DNA from: JABDGM01 sp963738665
Lineage (GTDB): Bacteria; Planctomycetota; Planctomycetia; Pirellulales; Lacipirellulaceae
Assembly: GCA_963738665.1 (NCBI GenBank)
Contig: CAVTXL010000017.1
Location: 62,001-126,000 of the forward strand
Length of the DNA: 64,000 nt
Direction: 5' to 3'
Below are positions 8,467 through 17,613 of the stretch, piece by piece. The notes under the pieces are model-generated. The model was not told the DNA's origin. It ran no database searches and was given only the letters and a program-made list of their open reading frames with translations. Position numbers and translations under genes: made by a program. The first letter of the stretch is position 1, and each line of letters begins with the position of its first letter.

Positions 8467-9141
8467 ATGACAAACCGGATATTGGTCATTGAAGATGAGG
8501 ACCGCATCCGCCAGTTTTTGCAGCGCGGCCTGACTTACGAGAATTACCGGGTGGACGTGGCCGGCGACGGCCCAACCGGATTGGCGCTGGCGCGCGAGAA
8601 CCCGCCGGATGTGGTCATCCTGGATTGGATGCTGCCGGGCATGGACGGCCTGGAAGTTTGCCGTCGGCTGCGCGCCGCCGGGCCGGTGCCGATCTTGATG
8701 CTCACGGCCAAAGACACCGTGGGCGACCGGGTGATTGGGTTGGACGCGGGCGCCGACGACTATCTGGTTAAGCCGTTTGCGTTCGACGAGTTGCTGGCGC
8801 GCATCCGCGCCCTGCTGCGCCGCGCGGCGCCGACCCAGCCCGAAGTGCTGCATTTCGCCGATTTGAACCTCGACACCGGCACGCGGCAGGCTTTCCGCGG
8901 CGACCGGGCCATTGATCTGACCGCAAAAGAATATGAACTGCTGGAGCTGTTTATGCGCCACCCGCGCCAAGTGCTCACGCGCGAGGTGATTTTCGACCGG
9001 GTGTGGGGCTACGACTTCGGCGGCGAGAGCAACATCATCGAGGTTTACGTGCGCTATCTGCGGCAAAAGACCGAGGCGGGCGGCGAAAGCCGGTTGGTGC
9101 ACACGGTCCGAGGGGTCGGCTACGTTCTGCGCGAAGAATAA
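8467..9141 (+). CDS. OmpR/PhoB-family response regulator
   Basis: This 224-residue DNA-binding response regulator has a receiver domain at about 3-115, with the acidic pocket IEDED, phospho-acceptor Asp53 in VVILDWMLPG, Thr80 in MLTAKD and Lys102 in LVKPFAFDEL. A winged-helix output domain follows at about 127-222 (LTAKEYELLELFMRHPRQVLTR ending with RGVGYVLR), which marks the OmpR family. The sensor kinase follows downstream, and the two form a pair. The signal and targets are not visible from sequence. Confidence 0.93.
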   Translation: MTNRILVIEDEDRIRQFLQRGLTYENYRVDVAGDGPTGLALARENPPDVVILDWMLPGMDGLEVCRRLRAAGPVPILMLTAKDTVGDRVIGLDAGADDYLVKPFAFDELLARIRALLRRAAPTQPEVLHFADLNLDTGTRQAFRGDRAIDLTAKEYELLELFMRHPRQVLTREVIFDRVWGYDFGGESNIIEVYVRYLRQKTEAGGESRLVHTVRGVGYVLREE

Positions 9142-9286
9142 GACTCTCATCCGCCGCTCAGGCCAGTATCACATTGGGCTCAATTAAAGGGCTCAAACTG
9201 GCCACATGCCAGATTTGCACCCCGCCAAGCACGAGCTGTTGCCGCCCCGGATTGAAGTTGACCTCCATCGGAGACATGTCTCTCCC

Positions 9287-10741
9287 GTGACCCTCCGTCT
9301 GCGTCTGACCTTTTGGTATTCGGCGGTGCTGGCAGTCATCATCGCCTTGTTCGGGACGGTGGTCTACGGCTTTACGATTTGGACTCTGACGCACCAAATC
9401 GACACCACGCTGGGCAGCACCATCAGCTCTATCATGCGGGCCAGCCGGGTGCAAAGCCTCAGCGATGTACAGGTTTTGCAGATCCCACCTTTGGCCCGCT
9501 TTGGCTCGTCGCTCATCTACGTCCAGGTCTGGCAAACGGATGGCACGCTGGCGGCGGCATCTGACTATAACCTCAACTATGCACAGTCGTTTGATCCGCG
9601 CGGATTAACCCTGCAAACCAAATCGACCAACAACGTCCAGGTGGATGGACACCACCTGCGGGTGCTAACCCAGCCGCTGATTGTTGGCAACGGCACCCTG
9701 CTGGGCTATGTGCAGGCGGCGACGCCGCTGGATCTGGTGGACCTGCAGAGCAGCGTGCTGTTGCTGGTGCTGGTGGGCGGCGGGGTAGCGGCGGTGGCGC
9801 TGGCCGCGATCGTGGGCTGGATGTCGGCGCACCGGGCGCTGAAGCCGCTGGACGCCATGACTGAGACGGCGCTGCAAATAACACGGACCGACGACCTGTC
9901 ACGCCGCATTTCGATGGCGGGCGTGGCACACGACGAGGTGGGCCGCCTGGCGCAGGCCTTCAACGACACCCTGGAACGGCTGGAGCGGCTGTTTAACGCC
10001 CAGCGGCGCTTTTTGGCAGACGTATCGCACGAGCTGCGCACGCCGCTGACGACGATCCGTGGCAATGTGGATCTGCTGCGCCGCATGGGCGGGGCCGACG
10101 AAACTTCGCTGGACGCCATTCAGTCTGAAGCCGAGCGCATGAGCCGGCTGGTCGGTGACTTGCTGCTGCTGGCCCAATCGGATGCCGGCAACCTGCCGAC
10201 CGCGCGGCAGCCGGTGGAGCTAGACACCCTGTTGTTGGAGGTTTATCGCGAGGCACAGGTATTGGCCGGGAACGTGGCCATGTCCATCGACGAGATCGAT
10301 CAGGCCATCGTGCTGGGTGATCGCGATCGTTTGTATCAACTGCTGCTCAACTTGGTCAGTAACGCGGTGAAATACACGCCAGACGGCGGCAAAGTGAGCC
10401 TGGGTCTGTCGAAGGTCAATGATTGGGCGCGGCTGGTGATCACCGATACCGGCATCGGCATTCCGCCGGATGAGCTGCCGCATGTGTTCGAACGCTTCTA
10501 CCGCGTGGACAAAGCTCGCACGCGCACACAGGGCGGCTCTGGATTGGGGCTGGCCATTGCCCAACGCATTGCGAACATCCACGGCGGGCGGATCGAGGCG
10601 GCCTCGGACGGAGTGAACGGCCACGGCTCGACGTTCTCGATCTGGCTGCCGCTGGCGCGCGACAAACCCGTGAGCGAGGTGTTGCGCCTGGCTGATCCGA
10701 AGACGACCACCGCGCCGCTGGTGATTAAGAAGGCCGGGTAG
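9287..10741 (+). CDS. membrane sensor histidine kinase, partner of the upstream regulator
   Basis: This class I two-component kinase runs in order as follows: a first transmembrane helix (YSAVLAVIIALFGTVVYGF), a roughly 140-residue extracytoplasmic sensor, a second helix (VLLLVLVGGGVAAVALAAIVGW) and a HAMP linker (LDAMTETALQITRTDDLSRR). HisKA follows with His248 in DVSHELRTPLTTIRG, then HATPase_c with the N box NLVSNAVKYTPDGG, the G1 box DTGIGIP and the G2 box GSGLGLAI. I chose GTG 9287, preceded by GGAGA, because MTLRLRLTFWYS is a typical start for the family. The ATG at 9206 would add 27 unusual residues and is the alternative. Confidence 0.92.
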   Translation: MTLRLRLTFWYSAVLAVIIALFGTVVYGFTIWTLTHQIDTTLGSTISSIMRASRVQSLSDVQVLQIPPLARFGSSLIYVQVWQTDGTLAAASDYNLNYAQSFDPRGLTLQTKSTNNVQVDGHHLRVLTQPLIVGNGTLLGYVQAATPLDLVDLQSSVLLLVLVGGGVAAVALAAIVGWMSAHRALKPLDAMTETALQITRTDDLSRRISMAGVAHDEVGRLAQAFNDTLERLERLFNAQRRFLADVSHELRTPLTTIRGNVDLLRRMGGADETSLDAIQSEAERMSRLVGDLLLLAQSDAGNLPTARQPVELDTLLLEVYREAQVLAGNVAMSIDEIDQAIVLGDRDRLYQLLLNLVSNAVKYTPDGGKVSLGLSKVNDWARLVITDTGIGIPPDELPHVFERFYRVDKARTRTQGGSGLGLAIAQRIANIHGGRIEAASDGVNGHGSTFSIWLPLARDKPVSEVLRLADPKTTTAPLVIKKAG

Positions 10742-10759
10742 ACCCAGCGGCATACCCGG

Positions 10760-10807
10760 AAACAAAAAGGGCCATGCTCGCACAGCGCGGGCGTGGTCCT
10801 TTTGTTT
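10760..10807. terminator. bidirectional terminator between convergent genes
   Basis: AAACAAAAAGGGCCATGCTCGC and GCGGGCGTGGTCCTTTTGTTT form a long, near-perfect inverted repeat with an A tract on one side and a T tract on the other. It ends both the kinase transcript and the converging transglycosylase transcript. Confidence 0.88.
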
Positions 10808-10819
10808 CCTGAAATGGGT

Positions 10820-11518
10820 CTATTGGTTCAGGCCCAATTGTCCGTCGGCTTGCGCGCACAGGCTGGCGCCGCCAGACTGGAGCCATTCCGCCAGGCGTGG
10901 GCTCTGCGGCTGGCCGCCGGCCGCATCCTGATAGATGCCGGTGCCCCAATACCAATAGCGCTGGGTCTGGGCCGGCCAAAGTGAGCTGTCGAGGCCGATG
11001 AGGCTGTGCCCGCCGTTGTAGCCCGCCAGGGCCAGGCCGGCATTGCCGCTGGCGCGGGCCAGCCCCAGCGCCAGATAGGCCAGGCCGCGGGCGGCGTTGG
11101 TGTCGGGGTCGAGCGTGTCTTCGCCGGCGGCAAAGTGAAAGGGCATCACTTGGAACAGGCCCTGCGCGCCGGAGCCGGATATCACGCTGGGCGCGCCGCA
11201 CAACTCGATCTGCATCACCGTGGCGACCAGGTTGGGGTCGAGCTGGAAGACAGCCGCCCAACTGCTGATCTTGTTGGCCCAATGCTGCACTTCGGGGGTG
11301 AAGACCGGCGATAAGTTGGTGTTGCCGCTTGCGCTGAGCGTGTTGGCAGCGCTGCCGTGCAGGGCGCCCGCCGCGCCTGCCACGGCGGTTTGAGCGGCGG
11401 CCGGCAAATTGCTGGTGTTGATCAGGACGCGGACGGTGCCGATGGCGACCCAGCCGGCCAGCAAGCACACGAGAAAAATCTGAATGGGGATCAGGCGGAT
11501 GACGAGACGCTGTGACAT
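10820..11518 (-). CDS. lytic transglycosylase, SLT domain, membrane-anchored
   Basis: This enzyme cleaves peptidoglycan between MurNAc and GlcNAc. The 232-residue product has an N-terminal signal-anchor helix (IQIFLVCLLAGWVAIGTVRVLI) and a Ser/Ala-rich linker. The SLT catalytic core follows, with the catalytic Glu in VMQIELCG, then GLFQVMPFHF and the AGYNGG motif, all in family order. The family more often has ES after the catalytic region; here it is EL. The gene stands alone, convergent with the two-component operon. Confidence 0.85.
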   Translation of the reverse strand: MSQRLVIRLIPIQIFLVCLLAGWVAIGTVRVLINTSNLPAAAQTAVAGAAGALHGSAANTLSASGNTNLSPVFTPEVQHWANKISSWAAVFQLDPNLVATVMQIELCGAPSVISGSGAQGLFQVMPFHFAAGEDTLDPDTNAARGLAYLALGLARASGNAGLALAGYNGGHSLIGLDSSLWPAQTQRYWYWGTGIYQDAAGGQPQSPRLAEWLQSGGASLCAQADGQLGLNQ

Positions 11519-11583
11519 GTGTCACCGACCTTTCATAGCAACAAGAAATAGGCGCGACGCCACGCCGCGACCGGCGGGGCCTA

Positions 11584-11613
11584 ACCCGGCTGCCGGGCGG
11601 CTGGCAGCCGGGT
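11584..11613 (-). terminator. strong hairpin between two minus-strand genes
   Basis: ACCCGGCTGCC and GGCAGCCGGGT form a perfect 11-bp stem with an 8-base loop. It lies downstream of the membrane-protein gene that ends at 11741. There is no T tract, so its role as a terminator is likely but not certain. The rest of 11519-11740 holds nothing I recognise. Confidence 0.5.
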
Positions 11614-11740
11614 CTGGTCGTGATGACTGATGAAGGCCGCGACTTGCGCGGCCCGCGATTATAGGGCGAAACCTAGAAGCTCGAACGATTGGCGCTCGGC
11701 TGCCGGTTAGGGCCGGCTGCGACGCCGAGCGACGCGCTCG

Positions 11741-12721
11741 CTAATCGTCGAGATCGGGGTCGAAGCTGCGGCTAGGGCTCGGGCTGTGCCCGTTGCCGTT
11801 GCCATTGCTGTTCCCATGACCGTTGCCGCTCAAACTGCCTGTGGTGTGTCCATTGCCGTTGCCGCTTGTATCAGAGACCTGCGCCATAACTGGCCGCTGC
11901 GGCGGCACCGGACGATCCAGTGCCGGCGGTCGCAGTGTGGGCTTAGGAGCCGGCCGAACGGGTTGGCCGGGCAGGGGTGGCTGTACCACCGGCCGATTGG
12001 GTTGCGGGGCGCGGCCATACCCATGGCGCTCGGCCACGGTGCTGGCGCGCCGCTGCTCGGCGGACGCATCGGTGCTGGCGGCACCGATGGTGCGCGCAAC
12101 CGGGGCGGGGTGTGGCTGGACAGGGGCTGCCTCAACCCGTGCCGGCTCGGGCCGGGCGGTGCCGGCGCTGCCGCGCCATATCGCGGTGGGCAGGTGCAGG
12201 CCGGGCGCGGTCAAGACTGGCTGCGGCTCCGGCTCGGCTTCAATGGGCGTGGGCTCCTCGAATTGGCCAAAACTAAACAGACGCTCGCCCGCCATAGATA
12301 GTGTGCCGATCATCAAGATACGGATGAGCCAGACCATGACTGCCACGAAGACGGGCACAACCGCCAGCAGCGTTTCGCGACTCAAAATCTCATTGCCGAG
12401 CGAACTGTGCTGGAGCAGGGCCAGCGAAACGCCCCACCAGGTGAGCATGGCGTTCATTGTGGCGGCCAGGAACCAGGCTGCCAGCAAATACCAGACTTCG
12501 ACGTGCTCGCTGCGTCCTTTTTCGGGGGTGAACAGACGCGCGATTCCCGCGAAGTCCATTCCGCAAAACGCAATGGCCAGGATCATCGCCCAGCGCAATC
12601 CTATAAACTTCAAGTCACCCAGCAAGTTGGCCAGGGCAAAATCCGTGGTGGAATAGTTAAACAGCTCGAAGGCCAACATAGCGGCAACGATGATGCTGCC
12701 AAACCCCATCCCGCGTTTCAT
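11741..12721 (-). CDS. multi-pass membrane protein with low-complexity Pro and Gly/Asn tail
   Basis: This 326-residue product begins MKRGMGFGSIIVAAMLAFEL, and the ATG at 12721 has GGAGG at good spacing. The first 165 or so residues hold four hydrophobic helices. The cytoplasmic remainder is rich in Pro, Ala and Glu, then Pro/Arg, and ends in a Gly-Asn-His repeat tract (SGNGHGNSNGNGNGH) before DPDLDD. The tail is probably disordered. I do not recognise a family; the four-helix core could be a scaffold. The next feature upstream on this strand is an insertion sequence. Confidence 0.6.
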   Translation of the reverse strand: MKRGMGFGSIIVAAMLAFELFNYSTTDFALANLLGDLKFIGLRWAMILAIAFCGMDFAGIARLFTPEKGRSEHVEVWYLLAAWFLAATMNAMLTWWGVSLALLQHSSLGNEILSRETLLAVVPVFVAVMVWLIRILMIGTLSMAGERLFSFGQFEEPTPIEAEPEPQPVLTAPGLHLPTAIWRGSAGTARPEPARVEAAPVQPHPAPVARTIGAASTDASAEQRRASTVAERHGYGRAPQPNRPVVQPPLPGQPVRPAPKPTLRPPALDRPVPPQRPVMAQVSDTSGNGNGHTTGSLSGNGHGNSNGNGNGHSPSPSRSFDPDLDD

Positions 12722-12895
12722 TGTGTATTCCTCCAACAATCGATTACCGGTGCCACGGGGTGCGTCATTACGCGGTCCAACGAGCTCGCCACCGTACATG
12801 TCACTACCTCCAACTCGCATTAAAATGGACTTTCCCCAGGTGCTGCGCGGTAAATGGAATAGTAGTACATATGTTCTATAATGTCAAGACTTTCA

Positions 12896-12918
12896 GTAAC
12901 CGTTTCGCTATTGGGACA
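12896..12918 (+). repeat. left terminal inverted repeat of the 2.7-kb IS
   Basis: It reads GTAACCGTTTC-GCT-ATTGGGACA, matching the right end in 20 of 23 positions, with the three central bases differing. Confidence 0.75.
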
Positions 12919-15438
12919 CGGTTGGGGTGGGAAGTGTGAGTACCGGCACGCCGGAACAGCCGGCAGTCAGGCGGGCGAAGAACTCGGCGATCGGCAGGAC
13001 CTGGAGATCATACCCGGCGAGTTCCAGCGGCGACCGGCCGCGCTTGTCACCCGGGTTGTCGTCCATTAATGGGGTGAGGCGATAGACGAGTTCAAACAGC
13101 CGCAAGTAGACCTGGGCCGATTCGAAACTATCGAACCCGCACATGCCCTGGTAGTGTTGATCGAACCGGCTGAATGACCAGCTCGGTGGCATTGTTGGTG
13201 CGGGGGATGGTGGCACTCTCAATCGCATTCACGAGTTTGGGGAAGTGGCTGTCCAGACTGTCGAAGACGCAGGCGATATCCGGGGTGCGCGCGACGTACT
13301 CGGCGCGCAGCGCCTGCAATTCCGCAAAACGTTGGCGGACGGTCTTCTGCGAGTGAGCCTGGAACAACTGCGTGAGGGCGGTGTGCAGGGGCACCGTTTC
13401 GGGGTGGGTGTCCCCATAGTGGCGGCCGTAGACACGGGTCATCTGGTGGAAAGCATTTTGGATAGCATGGAAGATGCACTCGTGATGCACGGCCCTGGGA
13501 AAAACCAGCGGGAGCATGCGGCCGTAAGCCGGGTCCAGATCGCTAACCACGACCCGCGGGCTGAGCCCCTTGGCTTTCAATTCCAGCAGGAACAGGTGCA
13601 CGGCCTGGTCACTATGCTCCGGGTAGAGTTCGAGCGCCAGGAGGTCGGAACTGTAAGCATCGACGGCGAAATAGGCGTAGCGCCAGACCGCGCGTGGCCG
13701 CTGCCCATGTGGCCGGACCGCCGCCGGGGAACACACCCGCACCCACTTGTCATCCAGGCCGACCACGCCGCTGGTGCGCACGGCGCCGAGGTAGGCGCCC
13801 AGGCACAGCGCCGCCGGGCTGACCGAAGCGACCCAGTGGTAGACGGTGGCCGCACTCACGCCGAGCATGCGGGCACTGCGGCGCTGAGTAGAGAGCAGGG
13901 CGGCGTAGACCTCGACGGCCAGGAGCCGCACCTGGACCGGATAGGGCGAGTGGGGCAGGTAGCCGAGGGGCAGCGCGGTGAAGGTGTGGTAGGCACAGTC
14001 GGGGTTGAGGCAGTAATAGCGCTGGACTTCCACGACCTGCTGGGCACCGGCAGCATCCACGACGGTTTTGAGCCGCGGCTTTTGGCTCTTGGGGGCGGTG
14101 TGCGCACTTCCACAGTACGTGCAGCGGACTGGCGCCGGGGCCGCGAGGGTTGGCGCGATCGGGGGGTCAAACAGGGTCTGGTGCACGGCGTTGGCCAGCG
14201 GGCGCGGTGCGGATTGGGCGGCTTTTTCCTGGGTTTTCAGGCGCAGTGGCTCGACACGCACCTGACGGTGGTGCAGGTGTCTCGACCAGTTCTTGGGGGG
14301 TGAGCCGCTCGCCCCGGGCCAGACACGCCAGCAGACGCGCATTGAGGGCCAGGAGTTGCTCCAGCCACCAGTGTTCGCGAGCAAAGAGGTGGCCGGCTTG
14401 CAGGTCAAAGCGTTCCAACAGGAGGTCGCGTACCTGCTGAAAGCCAGTATGGTGGGCCAGGGCGTGCACTGCTTCCAGCGTCAGCGCCGCCCGGTCGGGC
14501 AGGACCGCGAGTTGGACCAAGCGCTCCCGCACGTCCCAGGCGCTCAGCCAGAAGGCGGGCACCCAGACCTGGAGAATGGCCTGGCTCAGGGCCGCGTCAG
14601 GCAGCTGGCTGTTGAGCGCATGCCGAAAGCGATCCGAGAGCACAGGCCAGCCGTGCGCGGCCACCAGCCGTTCCCAGCGACTGACGTAGGGTTGGGACGA
14701 GCCGAAGGCTGCGGCCACCTGGGCCTGCGAGAGCCAGGGCTGGGCCTCGCCCAGGCGGTGGCAGCGGCGCACGAACAGGACCAGCAGCCACTTCTCAAAA
14801 CCGTCGCGCGGTTCCCAGATCAGCTGGAAAGTGCCGCGCAGAGTGACTTCGAAATGCTGCTCGCCCTGGGTGGTGACGCGGATGTCCGTATCGGCCTCCG
14901 CCGACGGGACCCACTCGCTGCCCCCCAGGGGCAAGGCCCCGCCCGCCAGTGCGCTGAGCGGGTGCCCCACCAGGCGCAGCAGGCTGCTCAGCAGCAGCAG
15001 CCCCAGGGTCAGTTGGTAGAGGCGCTGCAGTCGGGCCAGCCAGCAGACCCACTGGCTCCGACCGGGACGTGCTGGCTGGGTCAGGAGCCCGGCCGTGAGC
15101 AGCAGGGGTCCGATGGGCAGCAGCACGATCCCCCAGCTCAGCCGGGTGACCGCCGGCCAACCGCTGGTAGACAGCAGCACCGCCAGCAGGCTCATGCGCG
15201 CCAGCAGCCGCGGCAGTTGTCCAACCAGCCAGCGCCAAGAGTGGAACCGGCGACGAAAGCGACGCACGGTGAGCCGCCGCCGGCGGCGTTGCTCCCAGCG
15301 AGGGGCCGCGAGCGGGGGCAGCGGCTGGGCGGATGGGACAGCCTGGCCGCCCAACTGCCCGACGAAACTCAGCAGCAGAACCAGGACCAGGCCGCGTGGG
15401 AGAATAGGAAGGGATTGGGCGGACGTGCTAAACTGCAT
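12908..15438 (-). pseudogene. large DDE transposase with hydrophobic N-terminus, two frameshifts
   Basis: Corrected, the product is about 840 residues. The first 150 or so contain several strongly hydrophobic stretches (GLVLVLLLSFVG, WGIVLLPIGPLLLTAGLL, LTLGLLLLSSLLRLV), which is unusual for a transposase. A helix-turn-helix-like region follows (SQAQVAAAFGSSQPYVSRWE), then a zinc ribbon (CTYC and CLNPDC), a second helix-turn-helix (SARMLGVSAATVYHWV) and the DDE core: Asp in VGLDDKWVRV, Asp in VVSDLDPAY and Glu in RTNNATE, followed by RFDQHYQGMCGF. Frameshifts lie near 14,280 (between QELVET and LHHRQVRVEP) and near 13,167 (between NNATELVI and RFDQHYQ). It is either a decayed copy or one with sequencing errors. 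Confidence 0.75.
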
Positions 15439-15606
15439 GGTGACCGCTCCCAGTTCGACGAGTATGGGGACTTCGCAATCACCATTCTAGTCGGCACTGT
15501 GCGAGCGGTCGTATTCTATTCATTAACAAATGGGCCGGTCAGCCGCGAATTACCGCTCGCCGACCGGCCCGCCCGTTGGTTTTCGGCGTGAATTGGACCG
15601 ATTCCC

Positions 15607-15629
15607 TGTCCCAATTCAGAAACGGTTAC
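15607..15629 (-). repeat. right terminal inverted repeat of the 2.7-kb IS
   Basis: On the minus strand it reads GTAACCGTTTC-TGA-ATTGGGACA, the inverted partner of 12896-12918. Confidence 0.75.
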
Positions 15630-15679
15630 ACTTTGACAAATCACCATTGCCGCGCGCCCGCGCCTGTATAATCCGGAGC

Positions 15680-15793
15680 GTGCCCGTATCCGTCATCCTG
15701 ACCGTACTAAACGAGGGCAAGGCCGCGCAGGGCGTCCTGGAATCGCTGTGCGGGCAGACGCGCCAACCCGACGAAGTGGTGTCTAAGCGGTGA
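15680..15793 (+). pseudogene. family 2 glycosyltransferase, N-terminal fragment
   Basis: From the GTG at 15680 the product reads MPVSVILTVLNEGKAAQGVLESLCGQTRQPDEVV, the start of a GT-A family 2 glycosyltransferase (VSVI-x-T-x-x-NE and QT-x-x-PDEVV). The expected DGGSTDGT is garbled and a TGA follows at once. Allowing indels, the frame continues as TVAAAGGRRLFDPAHLLHWL to a stop near 15,934. That is far too short for the enzyme and does not resemble its middle. It is therefore a truncated or fused remnant at the edge of the Chloroflexota-like part. Confidence 0.6.
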
Positions 15794-16126
15794 TTCACCG
15801 ACGGTGGCGGCGGCCGGCGGCAGGCGCTTGTTCGACCCGGCTCACCTGTTGCACTGGCTGCGACTCGTGGGTGTGTTTGAAATCGGCGTCCGGCCGGATG
15901 GCACTCGCCTGCGGCCGGGCGACTATGGATTTTGATGTATGGAGTTCATAACGGGAGGGCACCGAGGAAACGGAGGGGAAATGCAAAATGCAGAATGAAA
16001 CGCGAGGCCTGGCGCTATCCGTTATTCATTTCTCATTGAACATCTTGGATTTTGCATTCTGTTATTCCCTGCGCCACTGTGGGCCCTACGGTGGCTATCC
16101 ACCAATTTTACCGAAGGGTTGTCGCA
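15794..16126. other. junction region between the two genome types; no intact gene
   Basis: This stretch holds the tail of the glycosyltransferase remnant (to about 15,934) and then AT-richer sequence. An inverted repeat follows, with arms AATGCAAAAT (15980-15989) and ATTTTGCATT (16049-16058), of the same kind as one at 41860-41901 inside the planctomycete part. The switch of genome type must therefore lie before 15,980. Nothing else is recognised before the fabF start. Confidence 0.6.
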
Positions 16127-17405
16127 ATGCGCGGACGAGTCGTAGTAACCGGCATGGGCTGCGTCACGCCGCTGGGCACGACGGTGCCCGAGCTGTGGGC
16201 AAATCTCAAAGAGGGCCGCTCGGGCGTCGGGCCCACGACACTGTTTGACGCCAGCAATTTTCCGACCCGGATCTCGGCCGAAGTCCGCAATTGGTCTGTG
16301 GCCGACGTGGGCCTTGACCCGGCCGATTGGGAACAGCGGGGCCGGCACACGCAGTTCGCCGATTGGGGCGGCGAAACAGGCGGTCGATGATGCGGGCGTT
16401 TTGGGGCAGGTCGACCCCGACCGCTTTGGCGTGTACCTGGGCGCCGGCGAGGGCCAGCAGGATTTCGCGAATTTCAGCCGCATGATGGTGGCCGCGCTGC
16501 AGAACGGCACCGAGCTCGACGTCGGCGCGTTCATTCGAGAAGGGCTGCAGCGGCTCGACCCGCATTTGGAGCTGGAACAAGAGCCGAACATGCCGGCCGC
16601 CTACGTGGCCACGCTGTTCGGCGCCCAGGGGCCGAACGTCAATTGCCTGACGGCCTGCGCGGCCAGCAGCCAGGCCATCGGCGAGGCGACCGAGATCATC
16701 CGCCGCGGCGAGGCCGACGTGATGCTTTCCGGCGGGGCGCACAGCATGATCCACCCGTTCGGCGTGACGGGGTTCAACCTGCTGACGGCTCTCTCTGAGC
16801 GCAACGACGAGCCGCAAAAGGCGTCGCGGCCGTTCGATCTGCACCGCGACGGCTTCATCCTCGGCGAAGGGGCGGCGATGGTCGTGCTGGAAGACTTTGA
16901 GCGGGCCAAGAAACGCGGCGCGGCAATTTACGGCGAAATTCTTGGGTACGGCACGACCGCCGACGCGTTCCGCATCACCGACACTCACCCCGAGGGCCGC
17001 GGCGCGATCTCCTGCATGAAGATGGCCCTCCGCGATGCAGGCCGCAACCTCGACGGCATCGACTACATCAACGCCCACGGCACCAGCACCCAGGTGAACG
17101 ACCGCGTGGAAACGCTGGCAATCAAAGAGACGTTCGGCCCGCAGGCGTACAAGATCCCCGTCTCGAGCACCAAGAGCATGACGGGCCACCTGATCGCGGC
17201 CGCGGGGGCGACCGAGCTGATCATCTGCCTGATGGCGATGCGCGACAACGTGGTGCCGCCGACGATCAACTACGAAACGCCCGACCCGCAGTGCGACCTC
17301 GACTACGTGCCCAACAGGGCCCGCGAAAAACCGGTGCGGACGATTCTCACCAACAGTTTTGGCTTCGGCGGGCAGAATATTGCGCTGGTTGCGGGGGCGG
17401 TCTGA
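16127..17405 (+). CDS. fabF: beta-ketoacyl-[ACP] synthase II, with one frameshift
   Basis: The enzyme elongates fatty acyl-ACP by decarboxylative condensation with malonyl-ACP. The start is the ATG at 16127 (MRGRVVVTGMGCVTPLG). The catalytic Cys lies in NCLTACAASSQ and the two His in NAHGTST and STKSMTGHLIAAAG, followed by the terminal NSFGFGGQN. An extra base near 16361 splits the frame between RHTQFA and IGAAKQAVDDAG. Corrected, the length (about 425) is normal. It is the first gene of the planctomycete-like part. A lone fabF copy without acpP or fabG could be a secondary KAS enzyme. Confidence 0.9.
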
Positions 17406-17613
17406 GGACTGGACTTTATCCCTGAAGTTGTAATTTGGGTTGTCCGATGGGAAGCATTTGGAGTCGTTACAGATTTGCGGCGTGCACCGGGTAGAACCCA
17501 CAATTGAACAATTTGATGAAACGATCGAAATCCAATGGGGTACGGGACTAATCGGCGCAAAGCTTGATCAAGCGAGGGAAAACGTTCGCGAGCATTACGA
17601 GGGATTATATTTA

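Larger units (their letters stand above)
12896..15629 (-). mobile_element. 2.7-kb insertion sequence with DDE transposase
   Basis: Imperfect terminal inverted repeats bound the element: GTAACCGTTTC, three bases, then ATTGGGACA at 12896-12918, and its reverse complement at 15607-15629. One long transposase gene fills the interior, and its stop codon lies inside the left repeat. ACTTT occurs just outside both ends (12889-12893 and 15630-15634 approximately), a possible but imperfect target duplication. I do not assign a known IS family. Confidence 0.72.

Noticed and set aside
13245..14303. Plus-strand open frames across the 2.7-kb IS (13245-14303, 14293-15591)
   Set aside because: The minus strand carries the zinc ribbon, helix-turn-helix and DDE residues. 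The plus frames have no recognisable motifs.
12889..15634. ACTTT as a firm target-site duplication of the 2.7-kb IS
   Set aside because: The left copy is separated from the terminal repeat by two extra bases, so the duplication is only tentative and is not listed as a feature.
15633..15672. TTGACA and TATAAT as a promoter before the glycosyltransferase fragment
   Set aside because: The two boxes are 28 bases apart, far from the 16-18 needed. The first lies at the edge of the IS terminal repeat.
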